From contig JAFAZM010000099.1 of NCBI GenBank assembly GCA_019239785.1, positions 1-34,633 on the forward strand: a stretch of 34,633 nucleotides of DNA, in the 5' to 3' direction. Shown here one piece after another: positions 1 through 6,630 of the stretch. Source of the stretch: Sphingomonadaceae bacterium (GTDB lineage: Bacteria; Pseudomonadota; Alphaproteobacteria; Sphingomonadales; Sphingomonadaceae). The notes under the pieces are model-generated. The model was not told the origin of the DNA. It saw only the letters and a program-made list of their open reading frames with translations, and ran no database searches. The stretch's first letter is position 1. Each line of letters opens with the position of its first letter. The position numbers were made by a program, and so were the translations under genes.

Positions 1-404
1 GACTGCGGGCCCGCAAAGGGGGCGGCAAGCTCGGTGCGGATGACAATCGTGTCCGCTTCCTCGTCGATCGCGACCGCGAGCCGCTCGCCGAGCAGGGCCT
101 GGTAGCGGATCAGCGAGTTGATCACGTCGCGCGCGGTCCCCTCATGCTCCAGCAGCAGGCTCATCGGGCCGAGGTCCGAAAGCACGCGGCCCTGGACCAT
201 GAGCAGGGCGAAGCCGGCCTGGCCCGACTCGCGCGCGGAGATTTCGAGCAGCCAGGCCGCGGGCTCCATCGGGATCAGCAGCCAGGGATGGGTGAGCACG
301 TCGGCGCGGAGCCCGACGCGCCGAAGCATCCGGTAGGGATCCAGGCCGCAGAAGCGGGCGACCTGCGCATAAAAGGTCAGCGCATGGGCGTGGACCTGGG
401 GCAT
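1..404 (-). CDS. AraC-family transcriptional regulator, N-terminal part (cut by window edge)
   Basis: The reverse strand reads open from an ATG at 404 to the left edge, giving about 134 residues without a stop. The protein starts MPQVHAHALTFYAQ and continues with segments such as FCGLDPYRMLRRVGL and PMEPAAWLLEISARESG. This is the arrangement of the arabinose-binding-like N-terminal domain of AraC regulators of the OruR/ArgR-like type, which senses a ligand ahead of a C-terminal AraC HTH. The HTH itself would lie outside the window, so the family call rests on the sensor domain only. The target genes are unknown; the gene upstream on the same strand (ending at 503) is separated by about 100 bases that could hold its promoter. 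Confidence 0.75.
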   Translation of the reverse strand, partial: MPQVHAHALTFYAQVARFCGLDPYRMLRRVGLRADVLTHPWLLIPMEPAAWLLEISARESGQAGFALLMVQGRVLSDLGPMSLLLEHEGTARDVINSLIRYQALLGERLAVAIDEEADTIVIRTELAAPFAGPQ

Positions 405-502
405 GCCTCCCCCCGCCTGCCGAGCGGCCGACGGCGAGCTTGCCGCGACCGGCCCCGCATCATCTCACGGATGGCGCGAGGTGGAAAGGGCCGGCCGGCG
501 CT

Positions 503-940
503 TCAGCTTTCGCTGCGGCCCGCCACCTGTTCCAGCCCTTCGAGGATGCGCGGCCAGCCGCTGCCCATGCCGCGATAGCCGGCCTCGTCCTCGGGCCGGA
601 AGCCGGACTGCTCCATCCGCACCAGGGTGCCGGCCGCGGTCGGGGTCAGCGTCCAGGTGACGAGGGTCCGCAGGCCGCTGTCGGATTCGGTGCCGTCGCC
701 CCAGGAATAAGCGAGGCGGTGGGGCGGATCGACCTCGGTCACCTCGCAATGGGTCACTCCGGACCAGCCCGGCACCGGCCGCGCGCGGAACTGGAAACGC
801 CGGCCGACCCTGGGCACGAAGTCGTTCACCATCAGCCAGTCGGCGATCAGCGACGAGGTGGTGAGCGCGCGCCAGATCTTCTCCGGCGGGTGCGGCATCT
901 CGCGCTCGACGACGATGCTTCTCGTTTCGCTCTCCGTCAT
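503..940 (-). CDS. SRPBCC-domain protein (AHSA1-like)
   Basis: A 145-residue protein forming a single START/SRPBCC fold of the AHSA1 (activator of Hsp90 ATPase homologue 1) type. The N-terminal strand RSIVVEREMPHPPEKIWRALT, the following helix ending in LIADWLM, and the C-terminal helix GWPRILEGLEQVAG are typical. Such proteins bind hydrophobic ligands in a helix-grip cavity; the ligand here is unknown. Its ATG overlaps the stop of the ArsR gene (4-bp ATGA, 937-940), so the two are translationally coupled. ArsR plus AHSA1 pairs are common in bacteria and usually behave as a self-regulated stress or ligand-responsive unit. Start and length fit the family. Cytoplasmic. Confidence 0.88.
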   Translation of the reverse strand: MTESETRSIVVEREMPHPPEKIWRALTTSSLIADWLMVNDFVPRVGRRFQFRARPVPGWSGVTHCEVTEVDPPHRLAYSWGDGTESDSGLRTLVTWTLTPTAAGTLVRMEQSGFRPEDEAGYRGMGSGWPRILEGLEQVAGRSES

Positions 941-1260
941 TGGTCCATCCTCTTGAGGCTGTCCTCGAGCGCGTCGAAACGCTGCGCCCAGAAGGCGGCG
1001 TAAAGCTCCATCCAGCCGAGCAACGGCGCGAGGCCCTGCGGCCGCGCGCGATAGCGGGTCTCCCGCCCCGCCGGCCGCGCCTCGACCAGCCCGGCCCGGC
1101 GCAGCACGCCGAGATGCCTGGAGACGGCCGGCTGTGACACGCCCGAATGCTCGGTGAGCACCCGCACGTTGAGATCGCCGCCCCGCGCCAGCCGCTCGAA
1201 CAAGGCGCGGCGGGTGGGGTCGCCGAGGGTGCGGAAGAGGAGGTCGGAGGGAGCGTGCAT
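937..1260 (-). CDS. ArsR/SmtB-family winged-helix repressor
   Basis: A 107-residue protein spanning one ArsR winged helix. The N-terminus reads LLFRTLGDPTRRALFERLA, the standard first helices of the family, followed by the recognition-helix segment GVSQPAVSRHLGVLRRAGLV and the wing RPAGRETRYRARP. No cysteine pair of the metal-binding ELCVCD type is present, so a metal sensor is unlikely; this is the non-metal subgroup usually paired with SRPBCC proteins. It is the first gene of a two-gene operon with the SRPBCC gene (ATGA overlap). A 7-bp inverted repeat lies 9-28 bases upstream of the start and is a good candidate for its own operator. No strong Shine-Dalgarno is seen, so the transcript could have a very short leader. 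Confidence 0.9.
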   Translation of the reverse strand: MHAPSDLLFRTLGDPTRRALFERLARGGDLNVRVLTEHSGVSQPAVSRHLGVLRRAGLVEARPAGRETRYRARPQGLAPLLGWMELYAAFWAQRFDALEDSLKRMDQ

Positions 1261-1268
1261 TCAGGAAT

Positions 1269-1288
1269 TCATAACTGACGGGTTATGA
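1269..1288. promoter_or_regulatory. Candidate ArsR operator (inverted repeat)
   Basis: Arms TCATAAC (1269-1275) and GTTATGA (1282-1288) are perfect reverse complements separated by six bases, immediately upstream of the reverse-strand ArsR start at 1260. ArsR dimers bind AT-rich interrupted palindromes of this size over their own promoters, so autoregulation is the natural reading. The palindrome is seen directly; the binding is inferred. Confidence 0.55.
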
Positions 1289-1353
1289 GTGAGTCAAGCG
1301 CGACTTTGTGGGAAGAAGGAGGGTGAGGGCAGGGCGGGAGTGGGGAAAGAACA

Positions 1354-1487
1354 AAAAGAAGAAGACCCTCACCCTGCCCTCTCCCGCGAGCGGGAGAGGG
1401 TTGAACAGGAAACGCCAATGCGCCCCTTCTCCCGCTCGCGGGAGAAGGTTGGGATGAGGGTCTTCTTCTTCTTCTTCCTCTTCTTCT
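1354..1487. repeat. Composite palindromic intergenic repeat, type A copy 1
   Basis: Two hairpin units face each other: a left unit, gaagaccctcaccctgccc followed by ctctcccgcgagcgggagaggg, and a right unit with the inverted order (ttctcccgctcgcgggagaa, then ttgggatgagggtcttcttc). Each unit is itself a stem-loop, and the outer ends are complementary, so the whole can fold into a large cruciform. Related copies lie at about 18587-18736, 22590-22716 and 25229-25376, always between genes. This copy follows the stop of the exported-protein gene that ends at 1497, and may also terminate its transcript. Confidence 0.8.
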
Positions 1488-1496
1488 CGCCGAAAC

Positions 1497-1973
1497 TCAG
1501 CTCGGCGAGGCATTCGCCTGGGCGACGCTCGCCTCGAACTGCGCCTTGGTCGTCTGCAGCAGCAGGCCGTGCGAATTCTTGCCGAACGCCTCGAGCGGGA
1601 TCCGCGCCCGTCCGGTCGCCGCGAGCACCACCGCCCCCTGCGCATCGACCGACTCGATCGTGCCAAGCTGGACCCCCGCCGAATCCATCACCGCGGCGCC
1701 GGCCACCACGTCGGCCGCTGTCGCCGGCCGGGCCCGATCGCGACGGCCGCTGGGCGCGGCGCCCTGGCGGTCGCCGTTGAGGTGGCGGTTTATCGCATCG
1801 ACCTGGTCGGCCATCGAGGGGGTGTTGCCGGTGACGCCGCTGGTCAGGCCGCCCGGGGGCGCCAGGCCGCCGGGCGTGCCACCCGGCGCGCCCTGCGGCG
1901 GCGTCTGGCTCCACGCCGCGCTCGCGAGGCTCAGCTCGGCAAGCAGGGCGAGACCAGGCAAAGCGGCGGCCAT
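1497..1973 (-). CDS. Small exported protein of unknown function
   Basis: I choose the ATG at 1973 because AAGGAG lies seven bases before it; an upstream GTG at 1994 has no such signal. The 158-residue product begins with a signal-peptide-like stretch, MAAALPGLALLAELSLASAA, then WSQ, suggesting export to the periplasm. A Gly/Pro-rich linker (QGAPGGTPGGLAPPGG) follows. The C-terminal half reads GAAVMDSAGVQLGTIESVDA, then ARIPLEAFGKNSHGLLL. That spacing of 'G.V.D..G..LG.I' with a later 'P...F' resembles a PRC-barrel-like small beta domain. The similarity is by eye only. No partner gene is evident; the type A repeat lies just past its stop. Confidence 0.7.
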   Translation of the reverse strand: MAAALPGLALLAELSLASAAWSQTPPQGAPGGTPGGLAPPGGLTSGVTGNTPSMADQVDAINRHLNGDRQGAAPSGRRDRARPATAADVVAGAAVMDSAGVQLGTIESVDAQGAVVLAATGRARIPLEAFGKNSHGLLLQTTKAQFEASVAQANASPS

Positions 1974-2120
1974 GGCAAGCTCCTTCGGTTCCACTTCTTA
2001 TCGCCGCTCCCGGCGCCCAGGTAAAGCATGCCCGTTTGAGGCACGGTTCGGCGCAGGGCCATTGTCAACTCCGGAACTAGAGTTAAGTTTGGGCCTTCGA
2101 GTCTTGTCAGGAGCGCGCCG

Positions 2121-2300
2121 ATGCCCAAGCTGGACAAGTTCATGCTTGCCGATGCCGCCGATGCCGGATCGCCGGCCGAAAGGGTGCTTGCGCTGGTCAG
2201 CGAGCAGCTCGCGCGGATCCGCTACGGCTCGATCGCGCTCTCCATTCACGACGGCCGCGTCGTCCAGATCGAGGTGAGCGAAAAGACCCGCCTGGCCTGA
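2121..2300 (+). CDS. YezD-like small protein (DUF2292)
   Basis: A 59-residue ORF starting ATGCCCAAGCTGGAC, preceded by AGGAG at 2109-2113. The C-terminal half, IRYGSIALSIHDGRVVQIEV followed by SEKTRL, matches the core of the YezD/DUF2292 family, in which 'I+YGS..I.IHDG+VVQIE..EK.R' is nearly the whole conserved domain. Function is not established. In several bacteria such genes sit beside sulfur-assimilation or sulfate-transport genes, but nothing of that kind is nearby here, so the gene is an orphan in this context. It is followed 58 bases later by the RBBP9-like hydrolase on the same strand, with which it may be co-transcribed. Confidence 0.75.
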   Translation: MPKLDKFMLADAADAGSPAERVLALVSEQLARIRYGSIALSIHDGRVVQIEVSEKTRLA

Positions 2301-2357
2301 ATTCAACCGCAGCACCGACCGGACCGCCGGAGGGCTCTCCAGCAGAGGAGACATGAG

Positions 2358-3011
2358 GTGCAGATGATCGCATTGGAAGCCGATTTCGCGCGCGCCGCGC
2401 TGGCGTCGGAGATCCCGGAGGCCGCCGACGTGCTGCTGCTCCCCGGGCTCGACGATTCGCCGCGCGGCCATTGGCAGAGCCATTGGGAGCAGCTCGGCCG
2501 GTTCCGCCGGGTCGAACTCGGCGATTGGGCGCGGCCGCAGCTGCACGAGTGGGTGCCGGCGCTCGATCGGGCGGTCCGCGAAAGCGCGCGGCCGGTCGTG
2601 CTCGCCGCGCACAGCCTCGGTTGCCTCGCAGCTTCATGGTGGGCGTCGCTCTGCTGGGTCGGGGCGTTCCGCGACAAGGTGCGCGGCGCCCTGCTGGTGG
2701 CGCCGCCGGACGTCGACGCGCTGGACGCGGAGCCGCGTATCCGCGACTTCCGCCCGCTGCCGAAAGCGCGCCTGCCGTTCCGCTCGATCCTCGTCGCCAG
2801 CCGCGACGATCCCCACGCGCCTTTCGCCCGCTCGCAGGCGATGGCCGCCACCTGGGGCAGCGAGCTCGTCGACGCCGGCCCCGCCGGCCACCTCAATGCG
2901 GAGTCCGGCCTCTACGAATGGGCGCAGGGGCTGCGGCTGCTCGCCGGCTTGAGCGGCCACAATGCCAATTTGCTGGTGGCGGAGCTGGGGCTGCGGACCG
3001 CTCTGGCGTGA
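2358..3011 (+). CDS. RBBP9/YdeN-family alpha/beta hydrolase
   Basis: A 217-residue serine-hydrolase-fold protein. The N-terminal strand DVLLLPGLDDSPRGHWQSHW carries the family signature 'PG...S...HW...W'; the nucleophile elbow is AAHSLGC, the acidic residue lies in SRDDPHAPF, and the catalytic histidine is in GHLNAESG. Length and motif order fit the RBBP9/YdeN group, predicted carboxylesterases with unknown natural substrate. The GTG at 2358 is preferred because AGAGGAG ends seven bases upstream; an in-frame ATG at 2364 is the alternative and only removes two residues. Cytoplasmic; no signal peptide. The gene ends just before an intergenic repeat. Confidence 0.88.
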   Translation: MQMIALEADFARAALASEIPEAADVLLLPGLDDSPRGHWQSHWEQLGRFRRVELGDWARPQLHEWVPALDRAVRESARPVVLAAHSLGCLAASWWASLCWVGAFRDKVRGALLVAPPDVDALDAEPRIRDFRPLPKARLPFRSILVASRDDPHAPFARSQAMAATWGSELVDAGPAGHLNAESGLYEWAQGLRLLAGLSGHNANLLVAELGLRTALA

Positions 3012-3072
3012 ACCCTGCTTCACCCCTCCCTTTCAGGTGAGGGCAATCGCCTATGGGCTCGAACCGCTCCAA

Positions 3073-3156
3073 CCGTTCGTCCTGAGCCTGTCGAAGGACT
3101 TTCTTTCTCTTCTGCTGCAAAGAAGGAGAGGGCTTCGACAAGCTCAGCCCGAACGG
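3073..3156. repeat. Palindromic intergenic repeat, type B copy 1
   Basis: The left arm CCGTTCGTCCTGAGCCTGTC continues to GAAGGAC (ends 3099). The right arm (3130-3156) is its near-complement, GGGCTTCGACAAGCTCAGCC then CGAACGG. The element lies between two convergent genes. It is flanked by fragments resembling each other (cccctccctttcaggtgagg near 3023 and ccctgccctgaaggagaggg near 3187), as if it had inserted into an older repeat. A related element occurs at 10698-10814. Confidence 0.75.
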
Positions 3157-3205
3157 AGGCAGTGCTAGGACTCGGGCATTTCGACCCTGCCCTGAAGGAG
3201 AGGGG

Positions 3206-4150
3206 CTAGCCGGAGGTCCGCACCCGCAGGAAATCCTCGATCCTCGCCAGCGCCTCGCCGGCGAGCGGATGGGGGAACAAGGTGAAGCCGTGCATCGCGC
3301 CGGGATAGACCGCAAGCTCGGCCTCGTTGCCCGCGGCGATCCAGCGCGTCGCCATGAACAGGCTGTCGTCGAGGAAGACGTCGAGCGTGCCGACGGTGAA
3401 CAAGGCAGGCGGCAGGCCGGAGACGTCGGCGAAGATCGCCGACATGTCGGGATCGCGCCGCGTCGCCGGATCGGGAGCGTAGCAGCTCGAGCAATAAGCG
3501 ACGTCGGCGGCGCCGATCAGCAGGCCGGGCGAGCCGTTCAGCTTGTTGCTGGGCGACCCGCTGGTGTCATAATTGCCGTAGGTGAGGGCGGCGGCGTGGA
3601 AGCCGGTGAAGCCGTGCCTGTCGCGCAGCCGCACCAGGGTCGGCACCGCCAACGTGGCGCCGGCGCTCTCGCCGCCGATCGCCAGCCGGTCGCCGCCAAA
3701 CTCGGCCGCGACATGCTCCGCCAGCCAGAGCGCCGCCGCCTCGGCATCGTCCCAGGCGGCCGGCCAGGGATGCTCCGGCGCCAGCCGATAGTCGACGCTG
3801 ATTGCGGCAAGCCCGGTTGCCTCGGCGATCGCCTCCAGCATCGGATCCTGCGCATCGGCCGTGCCGAAGATCAGCCCCCCGCCGTGGAAGTGCAGATAGG
3901 CGCCGCGGGGATTGTCTGGCGCGATCACCCGCAGCGGCAGCTTCGCGCCGTTCGGCCCAGGGATGGAACGGACCTCGGCGCGGGGCGACAAAGGCGGCTT
4001 CGGCCTCCCGCCGGCCTTGCGCATCGCCTCGACGCCGACCTCGGCGAGGCTCGGGCCCGGATTGGCCCGCATCGCTTCGTTGAAGGCAAGGACCTCCGGG
4101 CGCACCGCCTCGGGCGCGAACCAGGCGGGATCGATGACGAGCTCCTTCAT
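3206..4150 (-). CDS. HSL-family alpha/beta hydrolase (esterase/lipase)
   Basis: A 314-residue protein of the hormone-sensitive-lipase-like family. The oxyanion-hole motif is in LHFHGGGLIFG, the nucleophile elbow is GGESAGA, the catalytic Asp lies in GTLDVFLDDS, and the His in PGAMHGF. No signal peptide, so it is intracellular. Its ATG (4150) overlaps the stop of the upstream luciferase-like gene by four bases (ATGA), giving translational coupling. A monooxygenase coupled to an esterase would suit a route where a ketone is converted to an ester or lactone and then cleaved; that is inference. A long overlapping open frame covers this region too, but the motifs show that this frame is the coding one. 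Confidence 0.92.
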   Translation of the reverse strand: MKELVIDPAWFAPEAVRPEVLAFNEAMRANPGPSLAEVGVEAMRKAGGRPKPPLSPRAEVRSIPGPNGAKLPLRVIAPDNPRGAYLHFHGGGLIFGTADAQDPMLEAIAEATGLAAISVDYRLAPEHPWPAAWDDAEAAALWLAEHVAAEFGGDRLAIGGESAGATLAVPTLVRLRDRHGFTGFHAAALTYGNYDTSGSPSNKLNGSPGLLIGAADVAYCSSCYAPDPATRRDPDMSAIFADVSGLPPALFTVGTLDVFLDDSLFMATRWIAAGNEAELAVYPGAMHGFTLFPHPLAGEALARIEDFLRVRTSG

Positions 4151-5253
4151 GCCGCCCTGGCCTTGAGGAAGGCATCGTCGAGCGAGCTGGTCGCCGTCCA
4201 GCTCTTGATCTCGGGCATCACCTTGGCGGCGAACATCCGCATGTTCCGTACCGCCTCGTCCTGCGGCATGCCGCCATAATAATAATGCGGCATGAAGGCC
4301 TGGGGATCGTAGATCCTTTTCAACTCCTCCATCCGCTCGACCACCATCTGCGGCGTGCCGGAGATCACCGTCTCGCCGAAGGCCGCGACCGTGTCCTCGA
4401 TCCGCTCGGGCGGGATCACCCGCTTCGCATAGGCCTCGTAGCCGGGGATCTTCGAGACGACGTCGCTGTCCATCTCGTAATTGACGATCGCCGCGCGCAT
4501 CGTGTGGGCGACGTGGCGCGAGCCGATCTCGAGCGCGCGGTCGGCGCTGTCGTCGACGAAGACCTGGCCGGAGACGCAGGGCCGCGGCGGCTCGGTGCCG
4601 GGGCCGTGCACGCGCTGCCAGGCGGCGGCATAATCGTCGGGCTCGGGCACGGCGCCGCGCTGCGGCAGCATCAATACGATCCGGCCGAAGCCGAGCCGCG
4701 CCGCGACCTCGAGCGAGCTTTCCGAATAGGAGCCGCAGAATTTGCGCCCCTCGAACGTGTAGAGCGGCCGGGGCCGCAGCTCGCGGCGCGGCTGTTGGAA
4801 GATCTCGCCGCCCTCGATCCAGCCGGTCTCCAGCGCCGGAATGACGAGCGAGAGGATCTCGTTGTAGAGCTCGCGCGCCTGCGACTGATCGATGCGGAGG
4901 CCCTGGAATTCGTGCCGGGCGAGGCCGCGGCCGAAGCCGAGGATCGTGCGGCCGTTCGAGACATGGTCGAGCAGGATGATCTGCTCGGCGAGCCGCACCG
5001 GATCGTGCCAGGGCACGACGATCACCTGGGTGCCGAGCCGGATCCTTTTCGTGCGGCCGGCGAGATAGGTGAGCGCCTGCAGCGGGTTGGTGCAGATCGA
5101 ATAGTCGGAGAAATGATGCTCGGTAATCCAGACCGAGTCGAAGCCGAGCTCCTCCGCGAGCACGCAATTCTCGAACTCCTCGCGGATCAGCCGCGCGTCG
5201 TCATAGGCCGCGCCGCGTTGATGCGCGAAGCCCGTCCCCATCCCGATATGCAT
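4147..5253 (-). CDS. LLM-class flavin-dependent oxidoreductase (luciferase-like monooxygenase)
   Basis: A 368-residue bacterial-luciferase-fold protein. Features include ENCVLAEELGFDSVWITEHH near residue 40, the strand RIRLGTQVIVVPWHDPVRLA, and GRTILGFGRGLARHEFQGL near residue 110, which form the TIM-barrel flavin and substrate site of the family. These enzymes use reduced flavin supplied by a separate reductase; no reductase gene is adjacent. The ATG at 5253 is the first residue of the conserved N-terminal strand (MHIGMGTGFA). The gene is translationally coupled to the downstream esterase and is divergent from a degraded TetR regulator that probably once controlled the pair. The substrate cannot be read from the sequence. 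Confidence 0.9.
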   Translation of the reverse strand: MHIGMGTGFAHQRGAAYDDARLIREEFENCVLAEELGFDSVWITEHHFSDYSICTNPLQALTYLAGRTKRIRLGTQVIVVPWHDPVRLAEQIILLDHVSNGRTILGFGRGLARHEFQGLRIDQSQARELYNEILSLVIPALETGWIEGGEIFQQPRRELRPRPLYTFEGRKFCGSYSESSLEVAARLGFGRIVLMLPQRGAVPEPDDYAAAWQRVHGPGTEPPRPCVSGQVFVDDSADRALEIGSRHVAHTMRAAIVNYEMDSDVVSKIPGYEAYAKRVIPPERIEDTVAAFGETVISGTPQMVVERMEELKRIYDPQAFMPHYYYGGMPQDEAVRNMRMFAAKVMPEIKSWTATSSLDDAFLKARAA

Positions 5254-5339
5254 GGGCGCCTCTCCTCTTGCGAAGGCCGCTCCGCTTGCCGCGGATTCGT
5301 TTGTGTTGCCTACAATATCAGCACGGGCGCGGAAGGGGA

Positions 5340-5961
5340 ATGGGCCCCAGATCCTCCCCCGGGGTCGGCGGCTCCAAGGCGACGCTCTACGGCTATTTCA
5401 AGTCGAAGGAGGAGCTGCTGCTCGCCTGCCTCTATGCCGACATCACCAGGCAATCGGAGCAGTTGCTGGACACGATGCTGCGCGCAGGCACCCTCCGCGA
5501 AGGGCTGATCGAGCTCGGCACTGCGTACATGACGCGACGGCTGGCGCGGCGCCCGATCTCGAACGTCCGGATCATGGCCACCCAGCCCGAGGAGCTCGGT
5601 ATCGGCAAGGAATTCTACGCCACGACCCTGCGCCCCGCCTGGGAGATCTTCGCCGATCGGGTCGGCCGACTGATGGACGCCGGCATCCTGCACCGCGCGG
5701 ATCCCTGGACGGTCGCGATGCAGTGGAAGGGCCTGCTCGAAACCGACATGTTCGACCGCCGCCTGATCGGCGCGATCCGCGAAGGCGACCCCTAGGGAGA
5801 TCCGCGAGGCTGCCATCCAGGCCGCCGACATCCTGCTGAAGGTCTACGGCATCGAGGGCGCGGGCGACGTGCACGTCCCCGAGGTGCTCGCGAACGCGGA
5901 GGAAAAGGCGCGGATGGCCGAGGTGGCGCAGGCATCGAAGAGGAAGCGGAACGCAGCGTAG
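5340..5961 (+). pseudogene. TetR-family regulator remnant (N-terminal truncation plus frameshift)
   Basis: From 5364 the frame reads VGGSKATLYGYFKSKEELL, the end of a TetR HTH (turn, recognition helix and helix 4). The roughly 35-40 residues that normally precede it (helices 1-2) are missing; upstream sequence in this frame is unrelated. The ligand-binding domain continues to GAIREGDP and then hits a TAG at 5793. A shift of one base there lets the next frame continue as EIREAAIQAADILLKVYGIE down to a TAG at 5959-5961, which is a plausible TetR C-terminal helix. The gene thus has two lesions and can hardly bind DNA. It is divergent from the monooxygenase/esterase pair, its likely former target. 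Confidence 0.8.
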
Positions 5962-6010
5962 GACCCGAACTTCCCCTCCCTTGTCAGGGCGATTGTGTAG
6001 TTTACAAACC

Positions 6011-6223
6011 CTAGTCCACGATGATTTCAATCGCAGTTTGGCCATTAGCCCGTTGGGCTGGGAAATGCCGGATCGTCGCGACGCGGAAGCGCTGCATCAC
6101 GCCTTCGACCGGAAGGGCCACCTGATCGTTGTGCAAGGGTAGCAGCGCGAACCAGTGTTCGCCCAAGTCATGGTAGCTGCTGGCCCCTTCCCGGTTGTGG
6201 AAAATTACCTTGGCGCTGATCAC
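6011..6223 (-). CDS. Hypothetical protein, accessory island
   Basis: A 70-residue ORF with a GTG start at 6223 that overlaps the stop of the upstream small gene by four bases (GTGA). The product reads ISAKVIFHNREGASSYHDLG, then EHWFALLPLHNDQVALPVEG, and ends TAIEIIVD. It looks like a small folded beta-rich cytoplasmic protein; I recognise no family. The overlap and the shared strand with the next two genes suggest a small operon. Codon use is less GC-biased than the flanking chromosome, as in the rest of this island. Confidence 0.6.
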   Translation of the reverse strand: MISAKVIFHNREGASSYHDLGEHWFALLPLHNDQVALPVEGVMQRFRVATIRHFPAQRANGQTAIEIIVD

Positions 6224-6360
6224 TTCGGCTTCTCCGCCTGAAGGGCCTCTAGCAAGGCAATGATCCGGTCCAGCTTCTTAAGGGCGGCCCACACGCCCCA
6301 TGTGACGCCGCCAGCCATCCCGAAGCCGAAAATCACTAGGTAGCTGACGCTATCGCTCAT
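6220..6360 (-). CDS. Small single-pass membrane protein, accessory island
   Basis: A 46-residue ORF beginning ATGAGCGATAGCGTC. The N-terminal half, VSYLVIFGFGMAGGVTWGVW, is a plausible single membrane span; the C-terminal half is an amphipathic helix rich in Lys/Leu/Glu (KKLDRIIALLEALQAEKPK). Size and layout resemble small phage- or plasmid-encoded membrane proteins, but no family is recognised. It overlaps the following gene by GTGA and ends in the motif EKPK. Confidence 0.55.
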   Translation of the reverse strand: MSDSVSYLVIFGFGMAGGVTWGVWAALKKLDRIIALLEALQAEKPK

Positions 6361-6378
6361 TCCGGCTTCTCCACCGGC

Positions 6379-6630
6379 TTATGCAGCGCGGGCGTTCCGG
6401 GCTCCGACCGCGATCATTTCGAAAAGGCGCATCGCGGCTTCGTAGGAAGTCGCTTTGGCCAGTACGTCGATCCCCGCGTCTGGACAGCTTTCGTCAGTTT
6501 CGAAAATGAAATAGCCTCGGTCACCGCCAAGGCCGGAGCCAACCGCGTTTCTATAGGTGCGGTGCGAGATAGAGGATATACAGAGCCGCCGAGAATCCCC
6601 TATTTCGGCGCAGAGGAAGACATCGTCCAA
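6379..6630 (-). CDS. Hypothetical protein, accessory island (start uncertain)
   Basis: The convincing part reads AEIGDSRRLCISSISHRTYR, GLGGDRGYFIFETDES, then SYEAAMRLFEMIAVGARNAR. I place the start at a TTG whose first base is at 6630, six bases after a GGAGG on the reverse strand, giving 83 residues; the frame stays open upstream to 6759 but would then overlap the divergent gene that begins at 6630. No family recognised; the pattern of a short beta region followed by a helix suggests a small soluble protein. Start codons of this gene and of the divergent gene share base 6630. Confidence 0.5.
   Translation of the reverse strand: MDDVFLCAEIGDSRRLCISSISHRTYRNAVGSGLGGDRGYFIFETDESCPDAGIDVLAKATSYEAAMRLFEMIAVGARNARAA

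Noticed and set aside
1354..1487. CRISPR-like repeat reading of the type A elements
   Set aside because: The units are inverted hairpins, not direct repeats with regular unique spacers, and are scattered across the window.
3206..5167. 653-residue open frame on the reverse strand
   Set aside because: Its N-terminal half is Arg/Ala-rich and has no motifs; it is an out-of-frame reading through the luciferase-like gene that happens to run on into the true esterase frame. The real genes start at 5253 and 4150.
4285..5508. 407-residue forward open frame
   Set aside because: Antisense to the luciferase-like gene, with low-complexity composition typical of high-GC shadow frames.
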